NCBI RefSeq assembly: GCF_003205235.1
Contig: NZ_QJSM01000020.1
Location: 1-64,000, forward strand
DNA from: Thermoplasma sp. Kam2015
GTDB taxonomy: Archaea > Thermoplasmatota > Thermoplasmata > Thermoplasmatales > Thermoplasmataceae
Direction of reading: 5' to 3'
DNA length: 64,000 bases
Part shown: positions 33,180 to 42,882 of the stretch, piece after piece
Numbering within the stretch: the first letter of the stretch is position 1
Layout: each line of letters opens with the position of its first letter
Notes under the pieces: generated by a model
Told to the model about the DNA's origin: nothing
Databases searched by the model: none
What the model saw: the letters and a program-made list of their open reading frames with translations, nothing else
Translations under genes and position numbers: made by a program

Positions 33180-35672
33180 ATGAAAAATTCAATATACATA
33201 ATAGTAGGAGCAATTATTGTCGTTCTCATAGTTATAATCGGAACGATAACGCCTCTGATATCGATACTGAATCCAGGGACAGGAGTTCCAAGAAACACGT
33301 CCAACCTCATAATCGGGAACGAAACGATCTCGATACCAGGACTTCAGCACGAAGTAACGATAATACAGGATAATTACGGCGTGTACCACATATACGCTCA
33401 GGATAACCATGACCTTTTCCTGGCCCTGGGCTTCATTCAGGCTAAGAACAGGCTCTTTGAGATGCAGCTCTTCAAGTTGACGTCCATGGGTCAGCTTGCA
33501 AAGATGCTTGGTTCTGGGTACAGCAACTACGATAGGTTCCAGACGATGACAGGTGCTCCCTTAACGGCCGAAAAGGACTGGAACATCATCTCCGGAAATG
33601 CGAGCGTCAACGCCACTGATCGTCTGACTTATGAAGCAGTGACGGCTTACTCCGAGGGCATAAATGATTACATAAACTATTCAATATCTCATCACGTCCT
33701 CCCCTTTGAATTCAAACTTCTGGGATATACCCCAGGGTACTGGAGTCCCGTAGATACATTCGCGGTTCAGGAATACATGATACAGACCCTTGAGTTCAGC
33801 GACGATCCGCTGTTATATTCGCTTCTCTTCTACAAGCTAGGAAACCTAACGAATGATCTGATCACGCCATTCTCGCCGATTCCGCAGTACTATTATGGTG
33901 GATATAACGGTACACCGAACCAATACGTGATGAAGATGTCAGAAAATACCTATCCGGTCAACGCCACGATGGCTTCACTGGCCTTCAGTGTTGCGAAGAT
34001 CTGGGATCCGCTTCACATATTCCCGCCAAATCCTACAGATCACAGTAATGAATGGGTCGTATCTGGCAACAGAACTTCCACAGGAAAACCCATACTGGTG
34101 GGAGGTCCGGTTCTGGGGTTCTCCCTGCCTTCGATCTGGTTCCAAGTGCAGCTGGTTGATCCATCCTTTGACGTTTACGGAGTTGTGCTACCCGGCGCTC
34201 CCATAATAGTCATAGGATATAACGAACACATAGGATGGACTCTCACGGATACTCAGGCCATATCGTGGGGCACATTCTTCTTCACGCAGACCGTCATGAA
34301 TGGAAAATATCTGTGGAATGGAACGTATTATCCTGTGACCTCGTATGAAATGAATGGCTTCAAGGTTAACTGGACGAATCTTGGCCCGATCATGGCCACC
34401 AATGGAACAACTGCACTGGTCATGGACTGGATGGGTAACAGATTCTCCAATGATATAGGGGCGCTCCTGGAGGTAATGAATGCAACAGACTGGAAACGGT
34501 TCTCATCAGACCTTGAGATATGGAAGGCACCCTATCAGAACTTTGCCTTTGCTGATGTGAACGGAACAATTGCCGACATCTCACCAGCCTATTATCCGAT
34601 ATTTTCCTCCAGCGATCCAATTCCATACAACCCGAACGCTATAATGCCTGGCAATGGCACCCAGTTCATAATCGGTTCCATTCCATACTCGATGGTGCCG
34701 CATTCGGTGAACCCTTCTGACGGCTTCATAGTTAGCTCCAATCAGAGGCAGGTCGGACCGGCATATCCATACTGGTTCGGAGACACCATGACTCCATCTC
34801 CAGGCTTCAGAGCCATGCTAGAGGAATCCTACCTAAGATCTCACAGCAATTTAACAGTTGAGGATATGATGAACCTGCAGGATCATAACTATACGGACTA
34901 TGAGGCGTTTCTTACCGTGCCGTACATCCTGAAGTACATGTCCACGTACAGCAATTCCACGGTTCAGGAAGCTATAACCATGCTGAAAGCATGGAACTAC
35001 AGCATGGATGAGAACTCAAGGGCAGCGAGTGTCTGGTTCTTCACCTATATGTATCTCTTCAATGAGATATTCCACACATTCCTGAAAGATCATGGCGTAT
35101 TTCCAGAATACAGAAGTGTGTTGAACGTCACGGGAATGGGCGGAAGCTTCCCAAACAGCATTGGTATTGCCTCATTTGACCTTGATCTTGCATACATACT
35201 CATAAATGGAAGCGCGAGGCCATTTTCAAATGAAAGCATTACAAGCCTGATAGCGAACGCAATCACAGAGGCCATGAATTATCTTTCAAGTCAGTATCCC
35301 ACCGGAAACTACACATGGGGCCATTTCTATGGCTTCGTATTTCCAAGTCTCCTTGGCGTGAGTCAGCTTAGCATTGGGCCTTTACCAAGAGGTGGTGACT
35401 ACAACACTCCGAACGATGCATCTGGAGTTGGACCATACAACTGGCCAAGCGGCGGTCAGAGCTTCACTATGATACTCAACTTCTCGAATCTTTCTGATTC
35501 ATACGGCGTCTATCCGGGCGGCCAGAGCGAAAATCCAGCGAGTCCGTTTTACTCCAATTACGTTGATTACTGGATAAACGGAGAGTATCTGCCATTGCTC
35601 TTCTATCCTAGCTCATCATCATTCCCTAAGGCGCATGTCCTTGATGTAACCACTTTGGAGGTGATCGGATGA
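33180..35672 (+). CDS. secreted penicillin-acylase-family hydrolase
   Basis: The 830-residue protein starts with a membrane helix or signal anchor (SIYIIVGAIIVVLIVIIGTITPLI, about 4-27). It continues as a penicillin amidase family Ntn-hydrolase: RDNYG-like IIQDNYGVYHIYAQD, QAKNRLFEMQLFK, then the nucleophile Ser289 in DHSNEWVVSG, where the chain should be cut by itself to form the beta subunit. Many N-glycosylation sites (NxS/T) fit a surface protein. It hydrolyses amides such as acylated amino acids or acyl-homoserine-lactone-like compounds outside the cell. The next gene overlaps by 4 bases and encodes a small membrane protein. Confidence 0.9.
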   Translation: MKNSIYIIVGAIIVVLIVIIGTITPLISILNPGTGVPRNTSNLIIGNETISIPGLQHEVTIIQDNYGVYHIYAQDNHDLFLALGFIQAKNRLFEMQLFKLTSMGQLAKMLGSGYSNYDRFQTMTGAPLTAEKDWNIISGNASVNATDRLTYEAVTAYSEGINDYINYSISHHVLPFEFKLLGYTPGYWSPVDTFAVQEYMIQTLEFSDDPLLYSLLFYKLGNLTNDLITPFSPIPQYYYGGYNGTPNQYVMKMSENTYPVNATMASLAFSVAKIWDPLHIFPPNPTDHSNEWVVSGNRTSTGKPILVGGPVLGFSLPSIWFQVQLVDPSFDVYGVVLPGAPIIVIGYNEHIGWTLTDTQAISWGTFFFTQTVMNGKYLWNGTYYPVTSYEMNGFKVNWTNLGPIMATNGTTALVMDWMGNRFSNDIGALLEVMNATDWKRFSSDLEIWKAPYQNFAFADVNGTIADISPAYYPIFSSSDPIPYNPNAIMPGNGTQFIIGSIPYSMVPHSVNPSDGFIVSSNQRQVGPAYPYWFGDTMTPSPGFRAMLEESYLRSHSNLTVEDMMNLQDHNYTDYEAFLTVPYILKYMSTYSNSTVQEAITMLKAWNYSMDENSRAASVWFFTYMYLFNEIFHTFLKDHGVFPEYRSVLNVTGMGGSFPNSIGIASFDLDLAYILINGSARPFSNESITSLIANAITEAMNYLSSQYPTGNYTWGHFYGFVFPSLLGVSQLSIGPLPRGGDYNTPNDASGVGPYNWPSGGQSFTMILNFSNLSDSYGVYPGGQSENPASPFYSNYVDYWINGEYLPLLFYPSSSSFPKAHVLDVTTLEVIG

Positions 35673-36055
35673 ATAGATACTATGAGCTTGTACTGGTCGC
35701 GGTTCTGAGCATCGTGTTCACGATTGTATTCCTTATCTCTGGATTCTGGTACGGTGTGATAGTTGCCGGTTTCCTATCTACCGTATTTTTTGATCTGAAG
35801 CCATATTTATCAATACCGGTATCTACAGTGGCCTCATTGATCGGCCTAATCATCTTCGAAATACCTGAGATCTCTCATGGACTCTTTAGACTGATGTATT
35901 ATGTCGGATCCATAGCAGGAATAAGCGGTAGCATGCTGATACTGATATCATTCCTTCTGGATATGCTTATGGCAGTTGCCGGAGCATTCATCGGTGTTGG
36001 TACATATCGATATTCGCTGGGAAAGAGGAATTACAGTAATGTGTCAAAACATTAA
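35669..36055 (+). CDS. small four-helix membrane protein
   Basis: The 128-residue protein has four hydrophobic segments (about 6-28, 30-60, 75-98 and 88-110) and few charges. I recognise no family. Its ATG overlaps the acylase stop as ATGA, so it is cotranslated and may help anchor or handle the acylase; this is inference. Confidence 0.65.
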   Translation: MNRYYELVLVAVLSIVFTIVFLISGFWYGVIVAGFLSTVFFDLKPYLSIPVSTVASLIGLIIFEIPEISHGLFRLMYYVGSIAGISGSMLILISFLLDMLMAVAGAFIGVGTYRYSLGKRNYSNVSKH

Positions 36056-36136
36056 TTGAATAATAGTATAACTGCGATTATAATTTCATAATATTTTTAA
36101 CCCTCTTTTAATCTTCGATTCATTTTTCAGCTATTG

Positions 36137-36280
36137 TTATTTATCCAAAGTGAGGAAAATTATTCCATCTTGGGATTCGAGTATTAAAGATGTCAAGGAA
36201 AATTTATAATCTGGGTTATAGTCCATTACCATATTTAGGAAAGCCATTGGGCATTTCCCAACAGACAAATCGAGGTTTAT
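36137..36280 (-). pseudogene. possible remainder of the gene cut by IS copy 2
   Basis: On the far side of IS copy 2 a minus-strand frame of about 48 codons reads toward a stop at 36137, ending ESQDGIIFLTLDK. Its direction matches the C69 peptidase start at 37631-37916. However, it is too short to be the rest of that gene, and the frame that joins directly across the IS ends after about 20 residues. It may be a decayed or deleted tail, or unrelated. Confidence 0.3.
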
Positions 36281-37630
36281 AGAAAAGTTAGGAGTTTGAG
36301 GGAAGCAGTAAAACTCTCTCTTCGGACAGGAGATACACGGACTTCCCCCCAATACATAGAAAGATCTATAAATAATCTCATCATATCTATAATCAATGAT
36401 AACAGCTGCCAGAGTGAAGCTGTATCCAAACGAAGGACAGAAAATTTTACTGGAGAAGCACTTTGGCAGCTGTAGATTCGTATACAATTACTTCTTAGCG
36501 AAGAGGGATGAATACTATATAACGCATAAGAATGCTAAAAAATCCTCTTTAAACTATTTAGACACAGCGAACATGCTTATCGAACTTAAAGAGAAGTATC
36601 CATGGTTGTACGAAGTTAATTCGCAATCCTTACAGATGTCTCTACGCTTTTTAGACAATGCATTCAAAAACTTCTTCCATAAGAACGCAGATCATCCAAG
36701 ATTCAAAAGGAAAGGTATTAACGAATACTTTGCAGTACCACAGCACATAAAAATTCAAGGAAACAGGATCTATTTCCCAAAGTTCTCTGAAGGCATATAC
36801 TTCAAGGGATCTAGAGAGAAACTTTCAAAGATCAAAGACGTCAACGAGATAATAATAACAAAGGATTCAGGATACTACTACTGTTCCATAATATATGAGA
36901 TACCAGAAGAGTTCCCAGAGAAGAAACCGTTATCCTCAGAGAACTCCGTTGGCATAGATCTAGGCATCGAGAAATTTGCAACCTTATCGAATGGTATAGC
37001 AATAGAGAATCCAGGATTCATAAAGAAGATAGAAAAAAGAATAAAGCGTCTTCAAAAACAGCTATCGAAGAAGGAGAAGACATCGAACAATAGAAGGAAG
37101 CATATACTTAAATCACAGAAGGAGTACATGAAGCTGAGAAACATGCGTGAAGACTTCGATGATAAAATATCGACTGCGATAGCCAAGCAGTACGATACCA
37201 TAGTCATCGAAGATCTGAACGTACATGGAATGATGCAGAACCATCATATATCGAAGAGTCTAAGTGATGTTTCTTTCTATTACTTCAAGCAGAAACTGGA
37301 ATGGAAAGCGGAAAAATATGGAAAGAACATGATCGAAATAGGAAGGTTCGATCCATCATCTAAGATATGTTCAAGATGCGGTAACATAAAGCATGATCTG
37401 AAGTTATCAGATCGCATATATCGTTGTGATGTATGTGGTCTTATCATAGACAGGGATCACAACGCATCAAAAAATATAAGGAAGATTGGACTTATAAAAG
37501 TAGGATCGGTGCGGTCCGAATTTACGCCTGTGGAGATCGCAACATCGGGCTTGTACGGAATATATCCGTACAGGCAGAGGTCGGTCGGTGAAGCAGGAAG
37601 CTCCGAAGCTTTAGCTGAGGAGTAGCTCAC
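36281..37630 (+). mobile_element. IS605-type tnpB-only element, copy 2
   Basis: About 1.35 kb, plus-strand. The left end follows GGTTTAT (36274-36280) and begins AGAAAAGTTAGGAG; the right end closes with GGAGTAGCTCAC at 37630. Close likeness to copies 1 and 3 marks it as a recent copy. It interrupts a C69 peptidase gene reading on the minus strand. Right-end hairpin AAGCT-CCGA-AGCTT (37601-37614) is present. Confidence 0.88.
36396..37625 (+). CDS. tnpB: TnpB RNA-guided nuclease (IS605 OrfB), copy 2
   Basis: The 409-residue protein is nearly the same as copy 1. Catalytic Asp in SVGIDLGIEKFA, Glu in TIVIEDLNVHGM and Asp in LIIDRDHNASKNIRK are present, as are the zinc-ribbon cysteines CSRCGN...CDVCGL, so it looks active. 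It may cut DNA that carries the empty target site, guided by right-end RNA, and so keep the element in place. Confidence 0.93.
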   Translation: MITAARVKLYPNEGQKILLEKHFGSCRFVYNYFLAKRDEYYITHKNAKKSSLNYLDTANMLIELKEKYPWLYEVNSQSLQMSLRFLDNAFKNFFHKNADHPRFKRKGINEYFAVPQHIKIQGNRIYFPKFSEGIYFKGSREKLSKIKDVNEIIITKDSGYYYCSIIYEIPEEFPEKKPLSSENSVGIDLGIEKFATLSNGIAIENPGFIKKIEKRIKRLQKQLSKKEKTSNNRRKHILKSQKEYMKLRNMREDFDDKISTAIAKQYDTIVIEDLNVHGMMQNHHISKSLSDVSFYYFKQKLEWKAEKYGKNMIEIGRFDPSSKICSRCGNIKHDLKLSDRIYRCDVCGLIIDRDHNASKNIRKIGLIKVGSVRSEFTPVEIATSGLYGIYPYRQRSVGEAGSSEALAEE

Positions 37631-37650
37631 CGAATTTCCTCTTCGTGAAT
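37500..37650 (+). ncRNA. predicted right-end guide RNA (reRNA) of IS copy 2
   Basis: By analogy with known TnpB systems, the RNA should run from the 3' part of tnpB through the right-end hairpin and continue into flanking DNA, where the first bases after 37630 (CGAATTTCCTC...) act as guide. Only the hairpin and element end are seen; transcription is inferred. Confidence 0.4.
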
Positions 37651-37916
37651 ATGGCCTCATTTCCGATGGCAACTCCAAATTCATTGAACCCCATCTCTGC
37701 TCCCCACATCCAGATCGGCCTTGATATAACCACGGCATTTACATCACCATTATACTCGACCTCAGTATATGTGGCCCTGATCGATCCTTTCCGCTCATTA
37801 TGAGGATAATATTCTACAACCTGAATTTCTCCTGGTTCCCTATCGCTATTCTTTCCAAAATACGCTACATCCTTCTCTCCGTTATTCTTTGGCATAGAAA
37901 TAATGGTATCACACAT
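37631..37916 (-). pseudogene. truncated C69-family dipeptidase, cut by IS copy 2
   Basis: About 95 residues match the N-terminus of family C69 peptidases: the catalytic cysteine is at residue 2 (MCDTIISMPK), followed by YFGKNSDREPGE, VISRPIWMWGAEMGFNEFGVAIGNEAIFTKRKFG. The full enzyme is 450-550 residues. The gene is broken where the IS copy 2 right end begins, and only a short stretch remains beyond the IS, so it is not functional. Confidence 0.85.
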
Positions 37917-38033
37917 GATGCTGTATACAAAGACTATCTGTATTTAAATTACTCCCTGTTTTATTGCTTCGGCATGTTCGAAGCTGCGTGAAAATGAAAA
38001 TCCATAATGCAATTTGATCCCCATAGTGAGAAA

Positions 38034-38088
38034 GATCCCTTTATATCGCTTCAAGGGCTGAGATCCGGGGCTGAACTTGGAAGGGATC
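38034..38088. other. 55-base nested hairpin of unknown role
   Basis: GATCCCTT (38034-38041) pairs exactly with AAGGGATC (38081-38088). Inside, TTCAAG (38050-38055) can pair with CTTG(G)AA (38076-38082), partly overlapping the outer arm. The stem and a GC-rich loop stand out from the AT-rich spacer between the broken peptidase and archease genes. It could be an RNA structure or a transposon remnant. Confidence 0.35.
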
Positions 38089-38130
38089 ATTCGAAATTAA
38101 CGCATTTCGACCCAATGATGAAAATTTTTT

Positions 38131-38556
38131 ATGTATTCTGATGATGCCAGTATGTTGAGCTACGAAGTTGTGGATCATGAGAGCGATATCGGCGTGATTG
38201 TCTACGGAAAGAGTTATGAGGAATTATTCTCGAATGCAGTGTATGCAATGGCCGATCTAATACTTGATGTTTCCAGATTGAAGGAAAACAAGAGGATGCA
38301 TGAGGTAATATCCGGTAAAACTCCAGAGGATATAATGGTGAATCTTCTATCGCGCGTACTCTTCTATCTGGATACATATTACATTCTGTATTATCGTATA
38401 ACCTCGAAATACAGTGATGGGGAGCTTGATGTATATTTCTATGGATCTGAGGTACCGGAAGGCATTGAATACAGGAATGTGATAAAGGCTGTAACATACA
38501 GTGATCTTGCCGTCAAGCCAGAAGAAGGCTATGCAAAAATAATATTTGATCTGTGA
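38131..38556 (+). CDS. archease
   Basis: The 141-residue protein matches archease, the activator of the RNA ligase RtcB: YEVVDHESDIGVIVYGKSYEELFSNAVYAMADLI (family HTADxGIxAyG...LFenAaxgm), LLSRVLFYLDTYYILY, and IKAVTYSDLAVKPEEGY. The conserved Asp in HESDIGV and the aspartate in KAVTYSDL are metal ligands in the family. An ATG at 38155 would give 133 residues, nearer the usual start. The gene has no RtcB neighbour here. Confidence 0.87.
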   Translation: MYSDDASMLSYEVVDHESDIGVIVYGKSYEELFSNAVYAMADLILDVSRLKENKRMHEVISGKTPEDIMVNLLSRVLFYLDTYYILYYRITSKYSDGELDVYFYGSEVPEGIEYRNVIKAVTYSDLAVKPEEGYAKIIFDL

Positions 38557-38590
38557 GCACGGTAAAAGGATGCTTATGTGTATATTCAGA

Positions 38591-39712
38591 TTATGATTCC
38601 GTAATCCTGAGATTGATCTTGTTTCTGATCAGATTCTTTATTAGTTGATCGAAGTAGCCCTGCGTTCTTGACAGCACTTCTGGAAAGATCACTCCTGACA
38701 TGGATACGTTTCTGTTCATGAGGTATTCTCCAGTTATGCTGGCCGGCAAAGAGGTGGCAAGATCCATGGCTGTTCTCTTCAATTCGTCTGAATAGTGCAG
38801 CTCCATCTCCGCAGTTCGTTTCAGTTTTCGGCCGGATCGCTCACCGTCCACCTCAACGCGCATCAGCACTACATCACGTACGTCTGGTCTGAATAGGGTA
38901 TTTGACAGAAGACGTTCAGAGATCTCGAACATGCTGAGATTGCATCCGGGTATTCTTTCGCTGGAGAAGTAGCCAAGATCTCTGATTGTAGCCATCTTTT
39001 CTGCGTGGCCCTTATATCTGACGGTTTTTTCGAACATTTCTCCGGTGCATGCAATGTTCCTGATCAGGCTTCTAAGTCCATCAGTGTAAAATGATTCGAG
39101 ATTTTCGTATGTTCCTATACTCAACAGATCGATGCCGGAGAGCGGAGGCACCTGTGTTTTCTTACCATCTTTAACTATATTAACGGGCCGGGTATATTCA
39201 TCAATAAGCCCCTCTATTGACCATGTAATAGTGTAGTCTATCGGCGGAACTGGACGATCCGGTATCCCGCCTACATATATGCGTACATTTTCAACGATAT
39301 CCAGATCTCTCGCGAAGTAACCAACTGTGGCATTTGTAAGACCGGGAGCAAATCCCATATCCGGTATTATGATAGAACCAGAGTTTTCCGCAATACTGTT
39401 AAGCTGATATGGATCCTCTGGCGTATATGAAACGTCCACAATCTTTCTGCTGGTTTTCACGGCATTCTTCAGAAATGTCATGCCGATTCTGCCAGGCAGC
39501 GCGCTCATTATAAGATCGTAATTCCCCAGAATGCCGTATGAAGTATGATCCATTGCATCGAATTCCATTGTCCTAATTTTAGGCATTCTGTCCCTTATCT
39601 TGTTTAGAGAATCCCTGCTTCTGTCTGCGATGTCAACTTCGTAGCCATCATCAATCAGATTCAGAGCTATGCCTGCGCCGATCTTTCCGGCTCCAACCAC
39701 AAGTACGTTCAT
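38591..39712 (-). CDS. saccharopine dehydrogenase-like oxidoreductase
   Basis: The 373-residue protein has an N-terminal Rossmann loop VVGAGKIGAGIALNL, and the order IVDVSYTPEDPYQLN, PDMGFAPGLTN, as in saccharopine dehydrogenase and lysine 6-dehydrogenase-type proteins. It should bind NAD(P) and act on an amino acid. The middle and C-terminal parts match the lysine-dehydrogenase-like branch better than fungal saccharopine reductases. It stands alone and is convergent with archease. Confidence 0.82.
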   Translation of the reverse strand: MNVLVVGAGKIGAGIALNLIDDGYEVDIADRSRDSLNKIRDRMPKIRTMEFDAMDHTSYGILGNYDLIMSALPGRIGMTFLKNAVKTSRKIVDVSYTPEDPYQLNSIAENSGSIIIPDMGFAPGLTNATVGYFARDLDIVENVRIYVGGIPDRPVPPIDYTITWSIEGLIDEYTRPVNIVKDGKKTQVPPLSGIDLLSIGTYENLESFYTDGLRSLIRNIACTGEMFEKTVRYKGHAEKMATIRDLGYFSSERIPGCNLSMFEISERLLSNTLFRPDVRDVVLMRVEVDGERSGRKLKRTAEMELHYSDELKRTAMDLATSLPASITGEYLMNRNVSMSGVIFPEVLSRTQGYFDQLIKNLIRNKINLRITES

Positions 39713-39771
39713 AATAATATAAGATTATGGCATTACATATTACTTTTGAAATAGTCATTTCAGCGTAAGTA

Positions 39772-40431
39772 TCAAGCCTTAACCGAAGTTCTACTAAACA
39801 CAGCGTTCCTGTCGAAGAATCCTATCCAAAGGAGAACGATGCCGATGAATTCTGCATAATAAAGAAAGGCAGGAAATTTCGCTATGTATAGGGTGCCGGC
39901 GATGCTGACTATTACGACCCCCAGAATTATGGAGAACAGCCTGAAATCCCTCTTTCTTCTGTAACTGAGAACAGCCACGGCTATTATGACCACCGCTGCT
40001 GGAAATGTTATCAGTGAAGAGGCGATGGTATCATTCAATGGCAGTGGACCAAATACCACATAATTGAGTACTATTCTCTCCACAGGAAACAGTATAAGCG
40101 ATATTATGAGATAAATTGATACAATCATGGAATAAACGTAATAATAGCTCAACCATTTTCCGCCGGAAATGTTTGCCGAACCAAACGATAAAAAGAGGAC
40201 AAGTTCCGCAACCGCAAAAAGATAAATCTTTATCAAGGACTGATTGAATATACCATAGGCAAAAACTGTTTCCAGCAGAACGGAGAAGGCAAAGAGCCAC
40301 ATTCCTATGGACCAGAAGAGCGAAGATCTTCTGTGATTTCTGACATAGTTGAGTGTGAGAAATATAGATAAAATGGCTGAAAGTATGAATATCAATATCG
40401 TGGAAGCTATGACCACCGCCTGAGCATTCAT
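39772..40431 (-). CDS. seven-helix membrane protein of unknown function
   Basis: The 219-residue protein has about seven hydrophobic helices with short loops and basic residues after several of them. It lacks the lysine-containing seventh helix of rhodopsins (that helix reads FPAFLYYAEFIGIVLLWIGFF). I do not recognise the family. It follows its own start, 60 bases from the neighbouring oxidoreductase. Confidence 0.65.
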   Translation of the reverse strand: MNAQAVVIASTILIFILSAILSIFLTLNYVRNHRRSSLFWSIGMWLFAFSVLLETVFAYGIFNQSLIKIYLFAVAELVLFLSFGSANISGGKWLSYYYVYSMIVSIYLIISLILFPVERIVLNYVVFGPLPLNDTIASSLITFPAAVVIIAVAVLSYRRKRDFRLFSIILGVVIVSIAGTLYIAKFPAFLYYAEFIGIVLLWIGFFDRNAVFSRTSVKA

Positions 40432-40581
40432 AGATATCGCATTTCAAAGAGGCGTATAATATTTCTCATTTTTAGATGCCTCTGATCATTCTGACATTCC
40501 CTCCATCGTTATATACAATGTTTATAATAAATATAGGAATGACATTGAAAATATTTTATACGAAATTAATAAATATATCCA

Positions 40582-42009
40582 TTGAGTTTATCTACCGTGG
40601 ACGAAGAAAAGGTTTCTGTTGTTCATAAAACCGAAGTTAAGAGAAGTCAGGTGAGATGGGTCATAGTTTCTCTGCTGTTCACGGCCATTCTGTTCAACTA
40701 CGCTGACAGAGAGATATGGATCGTGTCAGAGCCTGCCTTTGCCTATGCATTTGGGTGGTCTCATTCAGCAACGGCTCTCACTGCCACTGCAATACACAAT
40801 ATTTCCCTGATACTGTTTTTCTGGTCTCTTTCATACGCAATATTCAATTTTCCTGGTGGCTGGATAGTGGATAAGCTTGGTCTGAGAAAATCCATGACGA
40901 CCATGTTTGCAATCTGGTCAGTTTTCACGGCTCTAACAGCGGCGACATTCAATTTCATCAGCATGGCCATCGTCAGGGTCATAATGGGTGCTGGTGAGGG
41001 GCCTGTCTGGCCCATAAACTCAAAAGTGGTGAAGGGCTGGGCGAACAGATACGACGAATCAAAGTCGTTTACGCTGGCCGGTGCTGGACAGGCGGTTGGG
41101 CCAGTCATCGGCCTTGTTGCCGGAGGCATACTCGTCACGCTCTTTGGTTGGCAGGCAGCCTTCATACTGTTCGGTGTTCTGGGGCTTATCTTTGCCGGCA
41201 TCTGGTATTTCTACGTACGAGATAGACCGGCGGAGGACTCGAAGGTCAACAGCGAGGAGCTAGCGTACATCAGGGAGGGCAAGAGCGAGGAGGAGAAGGA
41301 AGAAAAGGTTCTGCCATCGAGGATCAGCTGGAAGATCTCAGCCAAGATGATATTCGGAACGCAGGCAGGTTGGGGCACATTCCTTGTTTTTCTCTCATTT
41401 GGTTATGTCCTTTTCACCTTCCTGTACTGGCTTCCACCACTGATGTTCTCTACCTTCGCACATACGGTTGAAAAAAGCGGGCTCTATTCCGCAGCCATAG
41501 ATGTGGCTCTAATCGCAGGATTCCTCGGTTCCGGGCCGTTCAACGACGGTCTTCTGAAGAGATTTCCTGACAACAAGCCGCTGGCAAGAAGGCTAGGCGC
41601 TATAATACCCATGGTTCTCATGATCATAATGGTGGGCATGTCCTACTTCACCGGGAAAGCGCATAACCTTGTCGGAACGGCAATATTCCTTGGCATAGGA
41701 AGCGGGCTCATGAATCTCACGGTAGGATCATGGGCTGTGAATGCGGTGGATCTAGCGCCAGCTGGAACCTCCGCTACCGTATACGGAATATACAACGGTT
41801 CGCTCAATTTTGTCGGCGCTTTCAACTCCATAATCGAAGGTGCACTGTTCATCAAGTATGGTCCTGTCCTTGCATTCACCAGCTCTATCATATTCATGCT
41901 GATGTTCCTTGGGGGTTATCTTGGTCTCATAAGGAAGAAGACGTGGGAAAGGGCGATGGAGTACAAGGAGCAACTTTCAAAAGAGGCTTACTCATACCTC
42001 AAGGGGTGA
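40582..42009 (+). CDS. MFS transporter
   Basis: The 475-residue protein has 12 membrane segments, with the major facilitator motif DKLGLRKS between helices 2 and 3. FNYADREIW in the first helix and [11 protein letters not shown] suggest the anion:cation symporter group (hexuronate/phthalate/sialate-like). The start is TTG at 40582, with an ATTTTATA box about 26 bases earlier. deoC begins 4 bases after the stop, so the two are an operon. A sugar or nucleoside-derived compound is a reasonable substrate guess. Confidence 0.88.
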   Translation: MSLSTVDEEKVSVVHKTEVKRSQVRWVIVSLLFTAILFNYADREIWIVSEPAFAYAFGWSHSATALTATAIHNISLILFFWSLSYAIFNFPGGWIVDKLGLRKSMTTMFAIWSVFTALTAATFNFISMAIVRVIMGAGEGPVWPINSKVVKGWANRYDESKSFTLAGAGQAVGPVIGLVAGGILVTLFGWQAAFILFGVLGLIFAGIWYFYVRDRPAEDSKVNSEELAYIREGKSEEEKEEKVLPSRISWKISAKMIFGTQAGWGTFLVFLSFGYVLFTFLYWLPPLMFSTFAHTVEKSGLYSAAIDVALIAGFLGSGPFNDGLLKRFPDNKPLARRLGAIIPMVLMIIMVGMSYFTGKAHNLVGTAIFLGIGSGLMNLTVGSWAVNAVDLAPAGTSATVYGIYNGSLNFVGAFNSIIEGALFIKYGPVLAFTSSIIFMLMFLGGYLGLIRKKTWERAMEYKEQLSKEAYSYLKG

Positions 42010-42013
42010 ATCT

Positions 42014-42757
42014 TTGAAATACACTGTAGAACAGATCATGCGGCTGGTTGATCACAGCGGGCTTAAGCCGTATCTGACCGAGGACGACATAAGAAACCTC
42101 GTGGAGGAGGCCCATATGATGGGCAATTATGCAGTCTGCATCGAGCCCATATACGGCAAGTTAGCTCTTGATCTCATAAAGTCCAAGAAGTACCATATAA
42201 AGCTTGACGTCACGTTAGATTTCCCATTCGGATCGCTTTCTACAACTTCAAGGAAGAAGATCATAGAGGACATGGATTACGCCGATGAGGTTGACATCGT
42301 CGTTCCTATGGGGTATGTGAAATCCCACCGCTGGGATCTTGTCGATCAGGATCTTAAGGGTATCGTTAGAACTGCAAAGGACATGGGTCTTGTCATAAAG
42401 ATCATAACTGAGGACGGTTATCTGACTCGCGAAGAGAAGGACAGGATCTACGATTCGGTGATAAGATCGAACCCGGATTTCATAAAAACAAGCACCGGCT
42501 TTGCAGATAAGGAGTACTGTAGATCTCTGGGAAATGTCTCTGGTGCAGATCCAGAAAACGTGAGGCTGATGGCTAGCAAGGCCAGCGAACTTGGATCAGA
42601 TATCGGTATAAAGGCCGCAGGCGGCATCCACACGTACAGTGAGGTGGAAAGGATAATAGACGCCAGTGGTAGACCGATCGATCCTGAGAGGCTGAGGATA
42701 GGCATGAGCGGAACAAGGAAGCTCTTTGAGGAGATGCTCGCAATGAAGAAGGCCTGA
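42014..42757 (+). CDS. deoC: deoxyribose-phosphate aldolase
   Basis: The 247-residue enzyme splits 2-deoxyribose 5-phosphate into glyceraldehyde 3-phosphate and acetaldehyde. The Schiff-base lysine is Lys158 in DFIKTSTGF, and the second active-site lysine is Lys200 in IGIKAAGGI. The start is TTG at 42014 after a GGGGTGA ribosome site; MFS transporter precedes it by 4 bases. A T-rich stretch (about 42771-42790) ends the operon. The neighbour suggests use of an imported substrate. Confidence 0.93.
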   Translation: MKYTVEQIMRLVDHSGLKPYLTEDDIRNLVEEAHMMGNYAVCIEPIYGKLALDLIKSKKYHIKLDVTLDFPFGSLSTTSRKKIIEDMDYADEVDIVVPMGYVKSHRWDLVDQDLKGIVRTAKDMGLVIKIITEDGYLTREEKDRIYDSVIRSNPDFIKTSTGFADKEYCRSLGNVSGADPENVRLMASKASELGSDIGIKAAGGIHTYSEVERIIDASGRPIDPERLRIGMSGTRKLFEEMLAMKKA

Positions 42758-42770
42758 TACTCGACAATTT

Positions 42771-42790
42771 AGTTTTCAATTTTTTTCTTC
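42771..42790 (+). terminator. T-rich stop after deoC
   Basis: A TTTTCAATTTTTTTCTTC run follows the deoC stop, just before the IS element; consistent with an archaeal T-run terminator. Confidence 0.45.
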
Positions 42791-42882
42791 TTACACAAAA
42801 ATGGGCAAGAAAGCTCCGACCTTCAGGGAGGAGATGAATTGCGAAAGGTATATGAATAATAAAGGTATAACGTATTTGGAAG

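Noticed and set aside
38034-38088. tRNA or C/D-box RNA
   Set aside because: No T-loop or anticodon arm; two CTGA boxes exist but are only 9 bases apart and no C box is seen.
39772-40431. Rhodopsin-like protein
   Set aside because: Seven helices but no retinal-binding lysine in the last helix.
40031-40447. Antisense 138-residue frame over the membrane protein gene
   Set aside because: Composition (many Cys and His) is typical of a shadow frame; the 219-residue frame has coherent helices.
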